Shown here: positions 22,424-33,544 of the stretch, one piece after another | Position numbering within the stretch: the first letter of the stretch is position 1 | How the letters are laid out: every line of letters begins with the position of its first letter | Assembly (NCBI GenBank): GCA_032718475.1 | Contig: JAUCBJ010004582.1 | Span: 1 to 53,557, forward strand | From: Nemertoderma westbladi | Lineage: Eukaryota > Xenacoelomorpha > Nemertodermatida > Nemertodermatidae | Direction: 5' to 3' | DNA: 53,557 nt | Program-made: the position numbers and the translations under genes | The notes under the pieces: model-generated | Told to the model about the DNA's origin: nothing | The model's database searches: none | Seen by the model: only the letters and a program-made list of their open reading frames with translations

Positions 22424-23638
22424 ATGATTGAGTTGATAGAAGATGATCCTGGTATCAGGGAGCGATATACTCTACCTTTACAAGCGTTTGTTGATAACTT
22501 GATACGCGGCGACGCTGGTCCAACTACTACGGAGGATGATGGTCGTTATATCTAACCGCCAATGTCCCGGGAGCAACTTGCGCGTGGGTTGGACTGTAGA
22601 AAATTCACCGCTCGCTATACGCATCGTAATGGTACGTATATGGACTTCTTAACTACTGGTCATCCTATCGACCTACACGATACGAACGATATAGACACCA
22701 AAAGGGAAACGGTTTTATTTAAATATCATACCCAGCGGAAGCGGAACGATAAACTGAGACTCGAACACGAAAATTCTATTCGAAACCGACTCGAAAGTGC
22801 AGATGTTGAAGAGCCGGATAAACGCAGCGACTTCACCAAATACCTGGAATTCTTGAGAGAAACCTATCTCGATATTACCAGTCAACAGAATCTGGAAACT
22901 CGATATCCTCAAGGTATACATCATGATCCTCATGATAGAACTCAAACGACTCTATTTCACTATGATGTATCTTACCGCCGATCGACCGCTACCTGTTGTA
23001 CCGGATAGCTTCGAACAGATGGAGGAATATTGTAAGCTGGAGAAAGATCACTCGCGTTTCCCCTACAAGACGTGCGTCTTTGGTATTATTGCGATGAATG
23101 CCCTAGACCCAACCAACAAACGGAAAGACCTAAACATCCGCGGAGACGTTGCACTAAACACGGTTTTACTCGCTATACTGGCGGGAGTTTCGAGCGAAAT
23201 TTGTTTGACGTATCACCTACGCTCGTTCGACTCAGACGATCCTTAAATAAACCAATGATCAGAGTTTCGGAATACTCGATCAGACCTCCTCATTCCCTAG
23301 TGAGACCTCAGACTCTTGATCCTATTAGTATGACGGATCCTCCCGAGCTGTACTCACTGTTCAAAGATCTAGTGTTACCTGAACAATTAGTCGGTGGCAC
23401 CCCGGTTGTGGGCTTCCTAGATATTAGCCCATCCTACCTAGCCGGATTGGGATGCGGACATTTAATATCGCCGTTTAACCCTTACCATCGTCCCGGCTTA
23501 ACACGATATAACCTGTCACCAAAGTGGCGGAGAGCGTTGTACCAAATGAGTGGGGTAGATGCTATTCTACAAAGATCAGAAAAGGAACTTACGCTTGTTC
23601 AGATAAACGTAAATTGCACTAGCAAGTCCAAGCGGTAA
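22424..23638 (+). CDS. Unrecognised BEL-1 3' ORF cluster, part 1 (frameshifted)
   Basis: A possible protein of about 400 residues is spread over frames: 22424-22552 (MIELIEDDPGIRERYTLPLQ), in-frame TAA at 22553, 22562-22930 (contains RNDKLRLEHENSIRNRL and DFTKYLEFLRETYLD), about 22940-23150 in another frame (DSFEQMEEYCKLEKDHS), then about 23150-23638 (FDVSPTLVRLRRSLNKPMI, PPELYSLFKDLVLPEQL, LSPKWRRALYQMSG). Codon patterns look protein-like and GC is above the surroundings. I recognise no domain, signal peptide or membrane segment. It follows the pol remnant, where some LTR elements carry an env or captured gene, but nothing here resembles an envelope. Confidence 0.45.
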
Positions 23639-23699
23639 ACAAAGTAACTTTATCTCAGTTCGATCGGGAAATCCAGAATCTCTAAGAAGTTATCGAACT

Positions 23700-23951
23700 T
23701 GGACGACCCTATTCTCTGCGAGAGTTTTTGGATGAACGTATCCAGCTACGAGCGGAGGAAAATCAGCTCGAGGAGAAGCATATCGAAACGGCGGATACCC
23801 CGACCATAATCCTACACCTTCTGATGCAATCATATTGCACCCTTCACCCAGGATTTATAGCCCTCCTAGTAAAGTGGCTCCCCCCAAAGAGAAAAGGACT
23901 CTTGCTAGCCTCAAAAAACTGCGTAAACGCCGTCCTCGTAAGAAAGACTAA
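23700..23951 (+). CDS. Unrecognised BEL-1 3' ORF cluster, part 2, basic C terminus
   Basis: A helical stretch (MDERIQLRAEENQLEEKHIE) begins at 23728. After a frameshift near 23790 the alternative frame reads SPPSKVAPPKEKRTLASLKK and ends in a very basic tail (LRKRRPRKKD) at TAA 23949. The tail resembles a nuclear or nucleic-acid binding signal. It is probably the C-terminal part of the same decayed protein as 22424-23638. Function unknown. Confidence 0.4.
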
Positions 23952-24019
23952 CTGTTTAGAGTATTTTTATATTTTAGAAACTGTGATTTGTTATATTTTA
24001 TAGACTTAAATCCCATTTT

Positions 24020-24029
24020 CTGGGAGCGG
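24020..24029 (+). promoter_or_regulatory. BEL-1 polypurine tract
   Basis: CTGGGAGCGG lies immediately before the TGT start of the 3' LTR at 24030. Position and purine bias fit the primer for plus-strand DNA synthesis. Confidence 0.7.
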
Positions 24030-25191
24030 TGTAAAGGCTTTTGCGGAATTAGCCGGTTATTTTCCCCGTAAAGTACTCTGTAGTTGGTTTAACAGGCATA
24101 AAAGGCCGTGTCCTTACTGTACTGGTGTTTTAGAGGACATAAAAGCCATTTCTTCTGTATGTGTACTTTAGCGGACATAATTAGCAATTCTATGACGCAA
24201 TACGCCAGATCCTCTTGAAACAGTGTAGCTACCATGACGACGGCTAACAGCTGATGCTGTACACGTGGAGCTTTTTCTTTGTTCTCTGTTCCTTCTTTGT
24301 TCGGTCGACCAATCAGAGCGTTTTTTGCCTCTGCGTTAGAGATTGTATAATGAAACTCGTGGAGTTGAGTCAGTATGTGATTTTGTCCACAGCCTACAAC
24401 ACCGGCTTTGGAACCTCCGTGTTTCAGTCTTTAGCCCAACATTAGTAGGCTTAATTATAGAACGTATATCTGTTATCATACCAAATCATAACGAAACTGC
24501 ATTCATAACCATTCACACCTTAAACTTTGTACTGCTATTTACTGTCGGTTATTCATTATATTTGTTGATGGAATATTATATTTGGAATACTGATAAATAA
24601 CCAGACACCCCAATCTTCTTGATATACTAAAGGTTAGAGAGACCGGTTACATATAACGATTGCGACTTACATTAAGTGGTTTGAAGTGAATCTAATGCTA
24701 TTTTATAGGCCCTACATGTATTGTCTGTTGTTCTCTTTATATGTGACTAAAATTAGTGAAGGTCGGCAGATCAGTGTGCAGCATTGTGCAGTATTGTGTA
24801 TGATTGTGACTGATAACAAAGCATCTCCTAAAGAATGCGCCATATACGTGAATCTATAGCCATCCCGTTGTGTCTAGTTTAAGTCATAACTCTGTTTACA
24901 TATTTAGAGCGCCACGTCCTAAAGGAACTGTTAATATTTCCCGAAAGTGAATAATATTTGTCAGAGATTATATATTACGATCAGTCGAATAATACAGTAG
25001 GCCTACCCCGCAATACGGTTAGGCTTCCGAATCCAGTCTCCCGGGTATATCCAGCGGGTGAATGATCGCGCATAGACTGGCTTCGGCTAATGTAGTGTAT
25101 CAAATACTTGTCATAGGCTAAAGACGATCTATCATCTAAAAGACATCCCAATTTGGCAGGTTAAACTGCTAAAGGTCTGAAAGCGCGAACA
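24030..25191 (+). repeat. BEL-1 3' LTR
   Basis: 1162 bp, TGTAAAGG to GCGCGAACA. About five differences from the 5' LTR were found by eye (two adjacent-region bases near 24350, one each near 24434, 24866 and 25184). Followed by the target duplication CTAAC (25192-25196) and then LINE-B coding. Confidence 0.95.
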
Positions 25192-25196
25192 CTAAC

Positions 25197-26346
25197 CATT
25201 ACTGAACAATTGCAAGAAACTCTGGACAACCAAAGCTCCGCCTGTCTTATTTCAGTAGACCTTAAGAAAGCATTCGACACCCTTGACCACGACATACTAT
25301 TAAAAAAAACTAGACTGTTACGGCATACGCGGACTCCCACATCAATTAATATGCAGTTTTTTAAATAATAGAACACAGGTCGTACACATTGACGGCACTA
25401 CATCTGCAACAACTAGCTCACCTTGTGGAACTCCTCAGGGAGCCATACTCAGTCCCACATTATTCTTACTCTACATAAATGACTTACCGAATTGCACTAA
25501 ATTACTGACAACACTCTTCGCTGACGATACGATATTACTTTACTGCAATAACAATACCAATACGCTTATTTCAACTGTTAACACAGAACTCGAGAAGCTA
25601 CACGACTGGCTTATAGACAACAAACTATCATTAAATTTAAAAAAAACTGAGTATATCGTATTCCACAACTCTAGACAACCACAGATTCCTACGGTTAATA
25701 TACAGTCCACCCCGCTGCCACAAAAAATAGCTTCTAAATTTTTAGGTATTTACATAGATAATAAAATTAACTGGAAATTACACTGTGAATATATTTTATC
25801 CAAAATCTCAAAACTTACAGGAATATTTTTCAAATTAAGGCACATTCTCCCATTACACATACTAAGAACATTATACTTTGCGCTAGTCCACCCACATCTA
25901 TTGTACGGCTTAGTTTTATGGGGAAACAGCTAAAATATTTATACCAACAAAATTAAAACTAAAGTTAACAAAATAATTAGAGCAATAACTTTTAACCACT
26001 TCCGAGAACATGCGGCCCCGATATACAAATCTCTAAATATTTTGCCATTTAATAAACTTTTTGAATTGGAGACCGCAAAGTTCATGTTCGACATCAAAAA
26101 TAGAACCAAAACTGAAGCTCTAACAAATATTTTTAAAGCCACATCCTCAATACACCACTACAATACCCGTTCTGCGTCAGCACAAAATTTTTTTATTCCC
26201 CGAGTTCGGTTACAAATTTCCCAACAATCACTAAAATTTACTGGACCTAAAATTTGGAACGATTTACCACTCGAAATTAAAACCTCAAAAAACAAGGTTA
26301 TGTTCACTTCTCGTTTAAAAAAACTATATTTGGAATCACTTCTATA
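25197..26346 (+). pseudogene. LINE-B reverse transcriptase second half and C-terminal region
   Basis: RT motifs in order: LISVDLKKAFDTLDHDILL (first catalytic Asp), then PCGTPQGAILSPTLFLLYI, FADDTILLYC (the catalytic pair), KLSLNLKKTEYIVFH and KFLGIYIDNKI. It ends with the C-terminal box FTGPKIWNDLPLEIK and TAA at 26344. One extra A in an A8 run near 25305 shifts the frame and a TAA lies at about 25931, otherwise it is well preserved. It continues directly from the half at 12632 once BEL-1 is discounted. Confidence 0.85.
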
Positions 26347-26903
26347 ATATCCTCCCTAAAGCTGTTACCTGTCACATCCCCAAAAATATCCGATGGCCAA
26401 AACTTCATAGGTTTCACCTCCATACTCAGCTTTTATTACAGTAGGCTATTAATATGGAAACTACAGTTTTAAACTTCTTGCTATCCTATCCACAGTACCT
26501 ACGCTCCTTTTAGGAATCTACTATCCCACTATATAGATCCTGTATCTAGCCAGATTCCCGCACATTTCTGTCATATCCAACGGTATATAAGTTTTATTTA
26601 AAATTTGATACTACCGAGATTCCCCCCCCCCCTCCTCTTTTTTCGCTTATTTCTATCAATGTAACCCAATCAATGTAACCCCATCAATGTAAGCTTAAGA
26701 TTAAACGCCCGGTTGCTAGCTATACTAGCACTGCTACAGCTAAGCAACCGGCTGGTCTCATTATTCACCCTACCAGTATTCTTTCCAATTACACTGTATC
26801 TTCTGTTTATTAGTGTTGGGGTGCTACATATTAAAGCTATTCATATTATTGATTGGTAATAACAATGGACCGGGCCATCCCGGATTGATTGATTGATTGA
26901 TCT
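26347..26903 (+). other. LINE-B 3' UTR with stem-loop and (GATT)n tail
   Basis: Non-coding. A stem-loop pairs CCGGTTGCTAGCT (26709-26721) with AGCTAAGCAACCGG (26738-26751), with one bulged base. Tandem GATT units at 26884-26900 mark the LINE 3' end. A C11 run lies at 26622. Confidence 0.75.
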
Positions 26904-27044
26904 ACTATTACTTTCTAACTTTCTATTTATCTCACTTTTTTAATTTTATTATTTTATTGTATTATTTTTTTTAATATTTTGTGTAGGAATGGCGTCTCGC
27001 CCTCATTCCCACCCCCCTCAGTCCAACATTTGGACGACTAAACT

Positions 27045-29134
27045 CTAAGGTGCCCCTTCTAATAGGCAGCACTTCCCTACAGCCCTCCTGTAGGTCTTCC
27101 TGTCCTTTGCTCCTATCTTGCCTCCTATTCTCGCTTCCACCGACCGGACTCTTCCGTCCTCGTCGGGGTAAGAATCTACCACTCTCGCTAGCCTCCACTG
27201 GTTATTGATAATTGTGATGTCAGTGACGATTACCAAGTCACCTTTCTTCAACTCCCTAGTGGTGTTTCTCCACTTACTCCTCCTGTGCAATGTGGGGAGG
27301 TATTCCTCTACCCATATCTTCCAATACTCGGCGCTTATCGCCTTGGCGACTTTCCAACTCTGACGGGAATGTATGTCATCTGGGTCTACACCCCGCATGT
27401 CGATGGTCGCCGGCCTTTCCATCAGAAAGTGTCCCGGTGTTATCATGTCTAGTGATTCTGGGTCGTCATTCTCCAGATATAGCGGTCTGCTATTAATGAT
27501 TCCCTCACACTTGGCTAGCACCGTTCTTAGTATGTCCTCTGTGACCATGTGGGTGTTCATCAACTTTGTCATTAAATGCTTAGAACTTCCCATAAGTCTC
27601 TCTACACATCCTAAGGTATGTGGCGCGTACGGCGTCCTCCTTTCCCACCTCACTTGCCGTCTCCTCATAGCCGCCCTGACATCGTCTCCCTCTAGGATGT
27701 CAAAGGCCTCTGCCAACTCGTTCTCCGCTCCCACAAAGTTGGTCCCATTATCTGAATAAATCACCGCGATTGTTCCTCCTTTGCAGTCTCTAAATCTCTC
27801 TAAGGCATTAATAAATGCCGATGCCATAGCGTCCCGCGCGAGTTCTATTCCTACCGCCCTCGTGTTGTTGCATACGAAGATGATGCCGTAGCGTTTCTCC
27901 GTGTGTCGCATCACCTTAATCTTGATCGGCCCGAACATGTCTACGCCACAGTGCGTGAATGGCAGGTCGTGTTGTCTCACTCTATTGGCCGGTAATGGCG
28001 CCATCTCATGTACGGCCCTCTCCTTTCTCGTCCGTTGGCAGGTCTGGCACTGCCCCACTACCGCCTTTACCTTCTTCCTTAACTGTGTGATCCAGAATGT
28101 TCTCCGTATCTCTGTGAGGGTCTGATTCGTGTCTCCATGTAGTATCGACTTATGGGAGTCCCAAATGATCTGGTGGACTATTGGTGATTTGTTGGGAATG
28201 ATTATGGGTTTTGGTGGTATAACTAGGCTGTTGTTGTTCACCACTCTGGAATTCATCACCAGAATCCCGTCATATTTTAGTTGTGGGGACAGCGTGTTGA
28301 GCTCGCTGTCTCGACGAAGGTGTTGTTGCTTGCCAACTCTAAACACTTCGTCGGCGTAGTTCTTCCGCTGCTCGTATCGTATTACGGCTTTGGCCCACTC
28401 GATGTTTGGTTTCCTTTTGGCATCCTTGCCAACTCCCTTGAGGAAATCCCTGTAGGCCCTCCAATATGCTACCAACTTCTTGGTCTTATACCAGCTGGAG
28501 CTGTGACTGAGTAACCTATCCATCGGGTTGTCGCATGGTTCTTCTGATTTCGGTGGCACCTCCTTGATCTCCCTCACCCTCTGACTGTATATCTCTTCCC
28601 CTTCTGAATCTTCCCCCTCTTCTTCTGGTACTACTTCCTCTGAGCCCGGGTCCACCTTCCTCATTGGTGGCCAGGCAGATCTATCGTTCAGGAAGTGTGG
28701 CCCGTGCTGCCACAACCCTTCCTTCTTTGAGAAAGTGTGGCGTGCCACGCCCCTTGATAACAAATCTGCTGGATTGTCGTCGGTAGGGCAGTAATGCCAC
28801 CTATCTAGCTCGGTCGTCGCCCTTATTTCGTCTACCCTATTCGCGATGAATATAGGGTGTCTCGTCTTCTCGTTATGCAGCCATCCCAGCACTACCATGG
28901 AGTCCGTCCAGTAGTGTGTCTCCACTATGTTGGGTATAGTGTCCATCAAGTAGACTGTGGCTCTTACTCCTAACCTCGCAGCTGTCAACTCGAGTTTCGG
29001 GACTGACGCTGAATCTGGTGGCATCGACTTTGCTTTACTAAATGCAAGTCTGGGCTTATGAGCCCCCCTTCGCTGTACCAGATAAAGTGCCGCTCCGTAT
29101 GCTTCCAAAGATGCATCGGAGAACATGTGTAGAT
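27045..29134 (-). CDS. BEL-2 RNase H end, integrase and DUF5641-like tail
   Basis: Open frame of about 695 BEL residues (the first ones of the longer frame up to 29180 are encoded by the inserted element). Order: RNase H start (MFSDASLEAYGAALYLVQ, catalytic Asp), PKLELTAARLGV, then WHYCPTDDNPADLLSRG and the acidic linker. The integrase has a zinc-binding H/H/C/C region ending CQTCQR, and a catalytic triad seen as HCGVDMFGP, IYSDNGTNFVG and HTLGCVERLMG. The tail WKIWVEEYLPTLHRRSKW and ELKKGDLVIV is the domain following BEL integrases. It ends at TAG near 27045. This is the best preserved part of BEL-2. Confidence 0.9.
29127..29134. other. 8-bp target duplication GTGTAGAT (second copy 31533-31540)
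   Basis: Identical GTGTAGAT flanks the palindromic element on both sides. Discounting one copy with the element reconnects the BEL-2 reading frame at the RNase H start. Eight bases is the hallmark of hAT-type transposases. Confidence 0.9.
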
Positions 29135-31532
29135 TAGGGTGGAGTGAAAAAAAAAATTTTTTTACTTTTAAGGGAAGCACTATTTTTCTGATGCCAAATC
29201 GGTCTAAACTAACATTGCAAAAAAAAAATTTTGATTTTGAAAAATTCTAAGCGGGCCTCACGACACTTGAAAATTTCAAATTTTTGGGAAGGCAATGCCA
29301 GTTTTGAAATTCTTAGATATTTTGTATTTTTGATAAAAGTTAAGGAAGATGCAAATATTTAATGTCAAATAGGTTGGAAACAAACACAAAATGTGAAATT
29401 GTGATTTTCATATAAATCTACCCCAGCCTCATGGCGTTTAAAATTTTGCAAAATTTGCCAAATTCAGCCCTAAAAATACAGCAAACCAACTTCGTAGTCT
29501 CTATAGTTGAAATCGATTTACTGTGATTTGGAGTTCTTCCTGAGTGAAAACCAAGTCCCCTGATTTGATCATAACTATATTTCAATACTAGAAACCTAGC
29601 TAGCTGGCTGTGAATTTGCCTTTGGATCAAATTCCCAATAAGTATATTATAAACAACAGTAGGCCTAGGTCTAGGAAGAAGGATAATTCTAAATTAGGAA
29701 AACACTAGTAAAACACTAGAAAAACATATGAAAAACATTACAATTATTGATCAACAGGAAATTTAATACATCGATTACACTTAATTGGTAATCTTAAATG
29801 TACTCCTCGCATAGCACACGTTAAGTAATCTCCATAAAACATAGGGAAAACACTATAAACCCTCTGGACAACAGTGAAATTGTACCTATATTTCGCTAGA
29901 AAGCGGGGTAGATCAATTGGCTGAGCGCCAGGCCTGCAATCAATTGGTTGTAGGTTCAGCCCCACCAGGGTCCACTCAGCCGCCTTTCATCTCCTGTGTA
30001 CTGGGGTCGATAAATTGAGTACCAGTTAAATAACTGGGAGCAAATCTTGGGATAATAGTAGCGCCCACCCCTACCCTCGGTAGCATCTATCGAAAGAGGA
30101 GCCTTCGGGTCGCCCCAACTGTTTGCTTGATATGCTGCTAATAATACTAGGTGAAAGAAGAAATCAATCAGCATGCAGTTCAGCACTATCCTTGTTTTAC
30201 TGGTCAGCCAGTAGTACCAGTGTTGATGTATTCTGGTAGTACATAGTGTATTCCAGTATTGTTAGTGTTAGATCAATTCATCTGCTAAATGTTGGCAGTT
30301 GAAGTGCAGAAGTTGTGGTATTTATTATTAAGGATACCATTCATACCAGAAAACCGAACTGACTAGAAAATCATGTGTGATGTGTTCTAGATCTTGCATC
30401 CGCGCTTCTAGCCACACTGGTATGCCACTTCACTACAGTATCTCTGTATGTAGGACCTAACTGTGGCCCTCTTGCTGTCTTAATATTAAATACCGCAACA
30501 TCTGCACTTTAACTGTTCAACATTTAGCTGATGACAAGATCCAACACTAACAATACTTGAATACGGGAATACACTAATACCAGAATACACCATTAATGTG
30601 CCTCTACCGGCTGACCATGTAAAACTGTTGAAATGCATGCTGATTGGTTACTGTTCCTTGGTTGCCGGGCAACAGTGGTTTCTGTGTAGTACATATTAGA
30701 CACTTTCAACTTATTTTTTAGCAGCATATGAGGTAAAATTTAATGCTATTTAATGCCAATCATTTTTTCACTGTTTTCTGGACAGTTTATAGTTGTCCCT
30801 ATGTTTTATGTAGATTACTTAATGGTGTGCTATGCGAGGAGTACATTTAGGATTACCAATTCAGTGTAATACATGTATTAAATTTCCTGTTGATCAATAT
30901 TTTTACTTTTTCCGGGTGCATTAGTGTGTTTTTCATATGTTTTTCTAGTGCTTTACTGTTTTACTAGTGTTTTCCTAATTTAGAATTATCCTTCTTCCTA
31001 TACCTACTGTTGTTTATAATATACTTATTGGGAATTTGATCCAAAGGTAAATTCACAGCCAGCAAGCTGGGTTTCTAGTATTGAAATATAGTTGTAATCA
31101 AATCAGGGGACTTGGTTTTCACTCAGGAAGAACTCCAAACCACAGTAAATCGATTTCAACTATAGAGACTACGAAGTAGGTTTGCTGTATTTTAAGGGTG
31201 AAATTTGGCAAGTTTTGCAAAATTTTAAAGGCCATGAGGCTGGGGTAGATTTATATGAAAATCACAATTTCACATTTTGTGTTTGTTTCCAACCTATTTG
31301 ACATTAAATATTTGCATCTTCCTTAACTTTTATCAAAAATACAAAATATCTGGGATTTTCAAAACTGGCATTGCCTTCTCAAAAATTTGAAATTTTCAAG
31401 TGTCGTGAGGCCCGCTTAGAATTTTTCGAAATCAAAAATTTTTTTTTGCAAAGTTAGTTTAGACCGATTTGGCATCAGAAAAATAGTGCTTCCCTTAAAA
31501 ATAAAGAAAAAAATTTTTTTCACTCCACCCTA
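29135..31532. mobile_element. Giant-palindrome (foldback) hAT-like element
   Basis: 2398 bp, ends TAGGGTGGAGTG and CACTCCACCCTA, 8-bp target duplication. The two halves are inverted copies over about 1.05 kb each: matching blocks from the ends (29135 and 31532) through GGAGTACATTTA/TAAATGTACTCC (about 29790 and 30850) to TAACACTAACAATA-type words at about 30260 and 30555. The hinge is about 30350-30480. The terminal TAGGG fits the YARNG pattern of hAT ends. The left arm also contains a SINE that the right arm lacks. No transposase is present, so it is non-autonomous. Confidence 0.85.
29895..30131 (+). mobile_element. tRNA-derived SINE, copy A
   Basis: Head resembles a tRNA: A-box-like TAGATCAATTGGCTGAGCG, CTGCAAT anticodon-loop-like sequence (GCA, Cys) and B-box-like GGTTCAGCCCC at about 29952. 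The body contains GGGGTCGATAAATTGAGTACC and TTGGGA...AGCGCCCA, and the end is GCTTGATAT. It matches 38300-38547 over nearly its whole length. It sits in only one arm of the palindrome, so it inserted after that formed; the empty site in the other arm reads ACCTCATATGCTGC in reverse complement. Confidence 0.8.
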
Positions 31533-32105
31533 GTGTAGATCCAGGTCTGTCATGTCCCCGTCCGGGAAATACACGCGTGGCATGCTGTACGTCCCCATCT
31601 GTTCTAAACTTCCTGTCCACTTACTCCATTGTTTACTTATTTCTTCCGGGACCTCCGTATCCCACTCGTCCTTCAACTTGTATACTTTCTTTAGTATCTG
31701 CTTCCCTGTGACTAACAATGGGGATGCTAGGCCTAAGGGATCGTATATCCTTGCTATATACGATACATAGCCTCGCTTTGTATGGATCTCTGCGCCCTCT
31801 TGGCTCAGTTGATACTCCAACTCATCCATCTCCCGGTTCCACACGATCCCCAGTGCCTTCTGCTGAGACTCCACTCTCTTGTTCGCCATGTCCTGTCCCT
31901 TGGCTGTTGTGGGGTTGTCCATGGTCGACTCTGGCCGCCTGTCTTCTATGGCTTTCATGAACTCCTCTGAGCTGGACTGGAACTTAGTCAGGTTGAATCC
32001 GGATCCCTTTAGGATGTCGCGAACCTCGCGCCCTATCTCCAGTATTTCTTCAACCGTGTTTCCAGATCCCATCCCATCATCTACATAGAAACCGCGTCGA
32101 ATCAT
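31533..32105 (-). pseudogene. BEL-2 reverse transcriptase, second half
   Basis: Starts near the catalytic box GFYVDDGMGSG (the YVDD pair typical of BEL/Pao), continues with GFNLTKFQSSSEEFM, LGIVWNREMDELEY and RIYDPLGLASPLLV, the BEL RT-RNase H connection, and is cut by the palindromic element at 31533 just before the RNase H Asp. The frame differs from the first RT half; a shift lies between 32105 and 32160. Confidence 0.85.
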
Positions 32106-32153
32106 GTCGATCGCTTTGGCACTATACTTTCCCTCTTTCCCCTCTACCTTATC

Positions 32154-33313
32154 TCATACAGCCATAGTCGACGTAAATGAGGACGACTTGGCCCCCATGT
32201 TTTGCACCACCATTTTGTACATCGGTATCACCGACGGTTCCTCGTCGCTGTTGTACCACAGGAAGCTCTGGCTGTCGCTGTCCTCTTCTGTCACACGGAC
32301 ATGGTTGAACATGCCTTCGATGTCGCACGTGAAGGCGTGCCTCCCATTCCTAAATCTCAACAAGACCTCTATCCCCGAGTTGCAGATATTGGGGCCCTCC
32401 ACCAGATAGTCGTTTAGGCTCTTGCCATTCGTTTTGGCCGATGCGTCAACCACCATCCGCAGTTTACCCCTCTTTGGGTCTAAAGCCACATGAAGTGGCA
32501 GGTAGTAGGTCCTGTCCGTGTTCGGTTCGTCGACCGGCAACTCCACGGCCCATCCCTTCTCGACGTACTTCTTTATTGTCCTATGGATGTACTCATCCTT
32601 CTCAGGGCTCCGTTTGAGTGTTTGCTTCAGTTTGCGAAGCCTCGTGAGTACCATCCCTTTATTGTCAGGCAACGGTAATTTTGGTTGTTTCCACACCATG
32701 CCTATGGTGTACCGTCCCTCGTTGCACTTCATCGACTCCTTCACACTTTCTATTGCCTGTTTATCCTCTACCGAGGTTCCGACCCCGGCCTCCCTTAATC
32801 CTTCGAAGTCCTGTCTTAACAGCCTCTTAAGCTGCTCTTCCGCTCCTTCATCCTCCATCTCTCTCATGGTCCCCGCGAACATGCACCCCGATGTCTCCGA
32901 CATCCTAAATGGAATTTTGGTTTTGATTGGGCCGCTAAGCGTCCATCCGAATGGTGTGAGAACTGCCATTGGATCACGCTGTCTGTCCTCTCCGAAGATT
33001 GTTTGTATTCTCTCGTGGGCCGTCGGACAGTCCATCCCCACTATAATGGATACCTTCCGGACGTCCACTTCCGGTATCGAGAAATCGATTTCGTCCAGGA
33101 ATCTGTATTGCTCGACCTCGATGTTAGTTGGTCGCCTGGCATTTATGTTGATCGATTCTATTACCTGGATGGGGTCGATGGTCGCCCCATAGTCACATCC
33201 CGGTGCTATTGCTGATATCTCGCACCTTCCCGTCCTCATCTCCAGGACCTCATCCTTGCTGGAGATAGTAGTTACCGCCATCCTGCTTGGCCTCGTCTGT
33301 AACCCTATCTCTC
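32154..33313 (-). pseudogene. BEL-2 protease end and reverse transcriptase, first half
   Basis: The protease end reads VSIIVGMDCPTAHERI and GWTLSGPIKTKIPF, followed by the linker, KKYVEKGWAVELPV, then RT blocks LPLHVALDPKRGKLRMVVDA (fingers) and HAFTCDIEGMFNHVRV (first catalytic Asp), ending in the YKMVVQNMGAKSS region. The longer open frame up to 33572 includes out-of-frame sequence before about 33313, where the true protein is in the neighbouring frame (protease DSG). Confidence 0.85.
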
Positions 33314-33544
33314 GGCCACCCAATTCTCCACCAATGTGAAGGCTGCTCCGCTGTCGACCAGCATCAACGTGGTAACTGATCGACCGCCCTCTCCTATTAC
33401 CCTCACCGGTACCACCCCGAGTAGTACCGTTCCCCTTTTCTTCGCTCCTATGGTGCTTGTCGCCATCGTCTGACCTTTGCCTTGACCGAATCTTACTTGG
33501 TGTCTCCTTTGCATTCTTGAGCCTTGTGTCCGCCCGCCACACAT
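33305..33544 (-). pseudogene. BEL-2 protease start
   Basis: Reads GTVLLGVVPVRVIGEGGR and then LMLVDSGAAFTLVENWVAER, the aspartic protease active site (DSG). It continues in the frame of 32154-33313 after a slip at about 33305. About 100 residues earlier (33493-33717) is the zinc knuckle in yet another frame. Confidence 0.85.

Larger units (their letters stand above)
12633..25191 (+). mobile_element. BEL-1: BEL/Pao LTR retrotransposon lacking RT and integrase
   Basis: 12,559 bp with 1162-bp direct LTRs (TGT...ACA), a 5-bp target duplication, gag, zinc knuckles and protease. Protease sequence joins abruptly to the end of the RNase H region, so RT, most of RNase H and all integrase are absent. 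The LTRs differ at about 5 of 1162 positions, so insertion was recent. An unrecognised ORF cluster lies in the 3' part. The element is non-autonomous; a full relative must supply RT and integrase. Confidence 0.9.
8193..26903 (+). mobile_element. LINE-B: APE-type non-LTR retrotransposon split by three insertions
   Basis: Coding segments on one strand, in order: PHD-like finger (8193-8552), endonuclease in three parts (8609-8681, 9750-10112, 11360 onward), linker and RT first half (to 12632), RT second half (25197-26346), then 3' UTR with stem-loop and a (GATT)n tail ending near 26903. Removing the three insertions gives one continuous order of domains with no part missing, though several single-base frameshifts and a stop near 25931 disable it. 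The tail and RT motifs fit the CR1/L2 side of the LINE tree (inference). Confidence 0.85.

Noticed and set aside
22424-23951. Envelope gene making BEL-1 a retrovirus-like element
   Set aside because: No signal peptide, membrane anchor or fusion-like segment could be seen in any of the frames.
29904-29965. Genuine tRNA gene
   Set aside because: The head is tRNA-like but imperfect and is followed by a SINE body that recurs at 38300, so it is a SINE promoter, not a tRNA gene.
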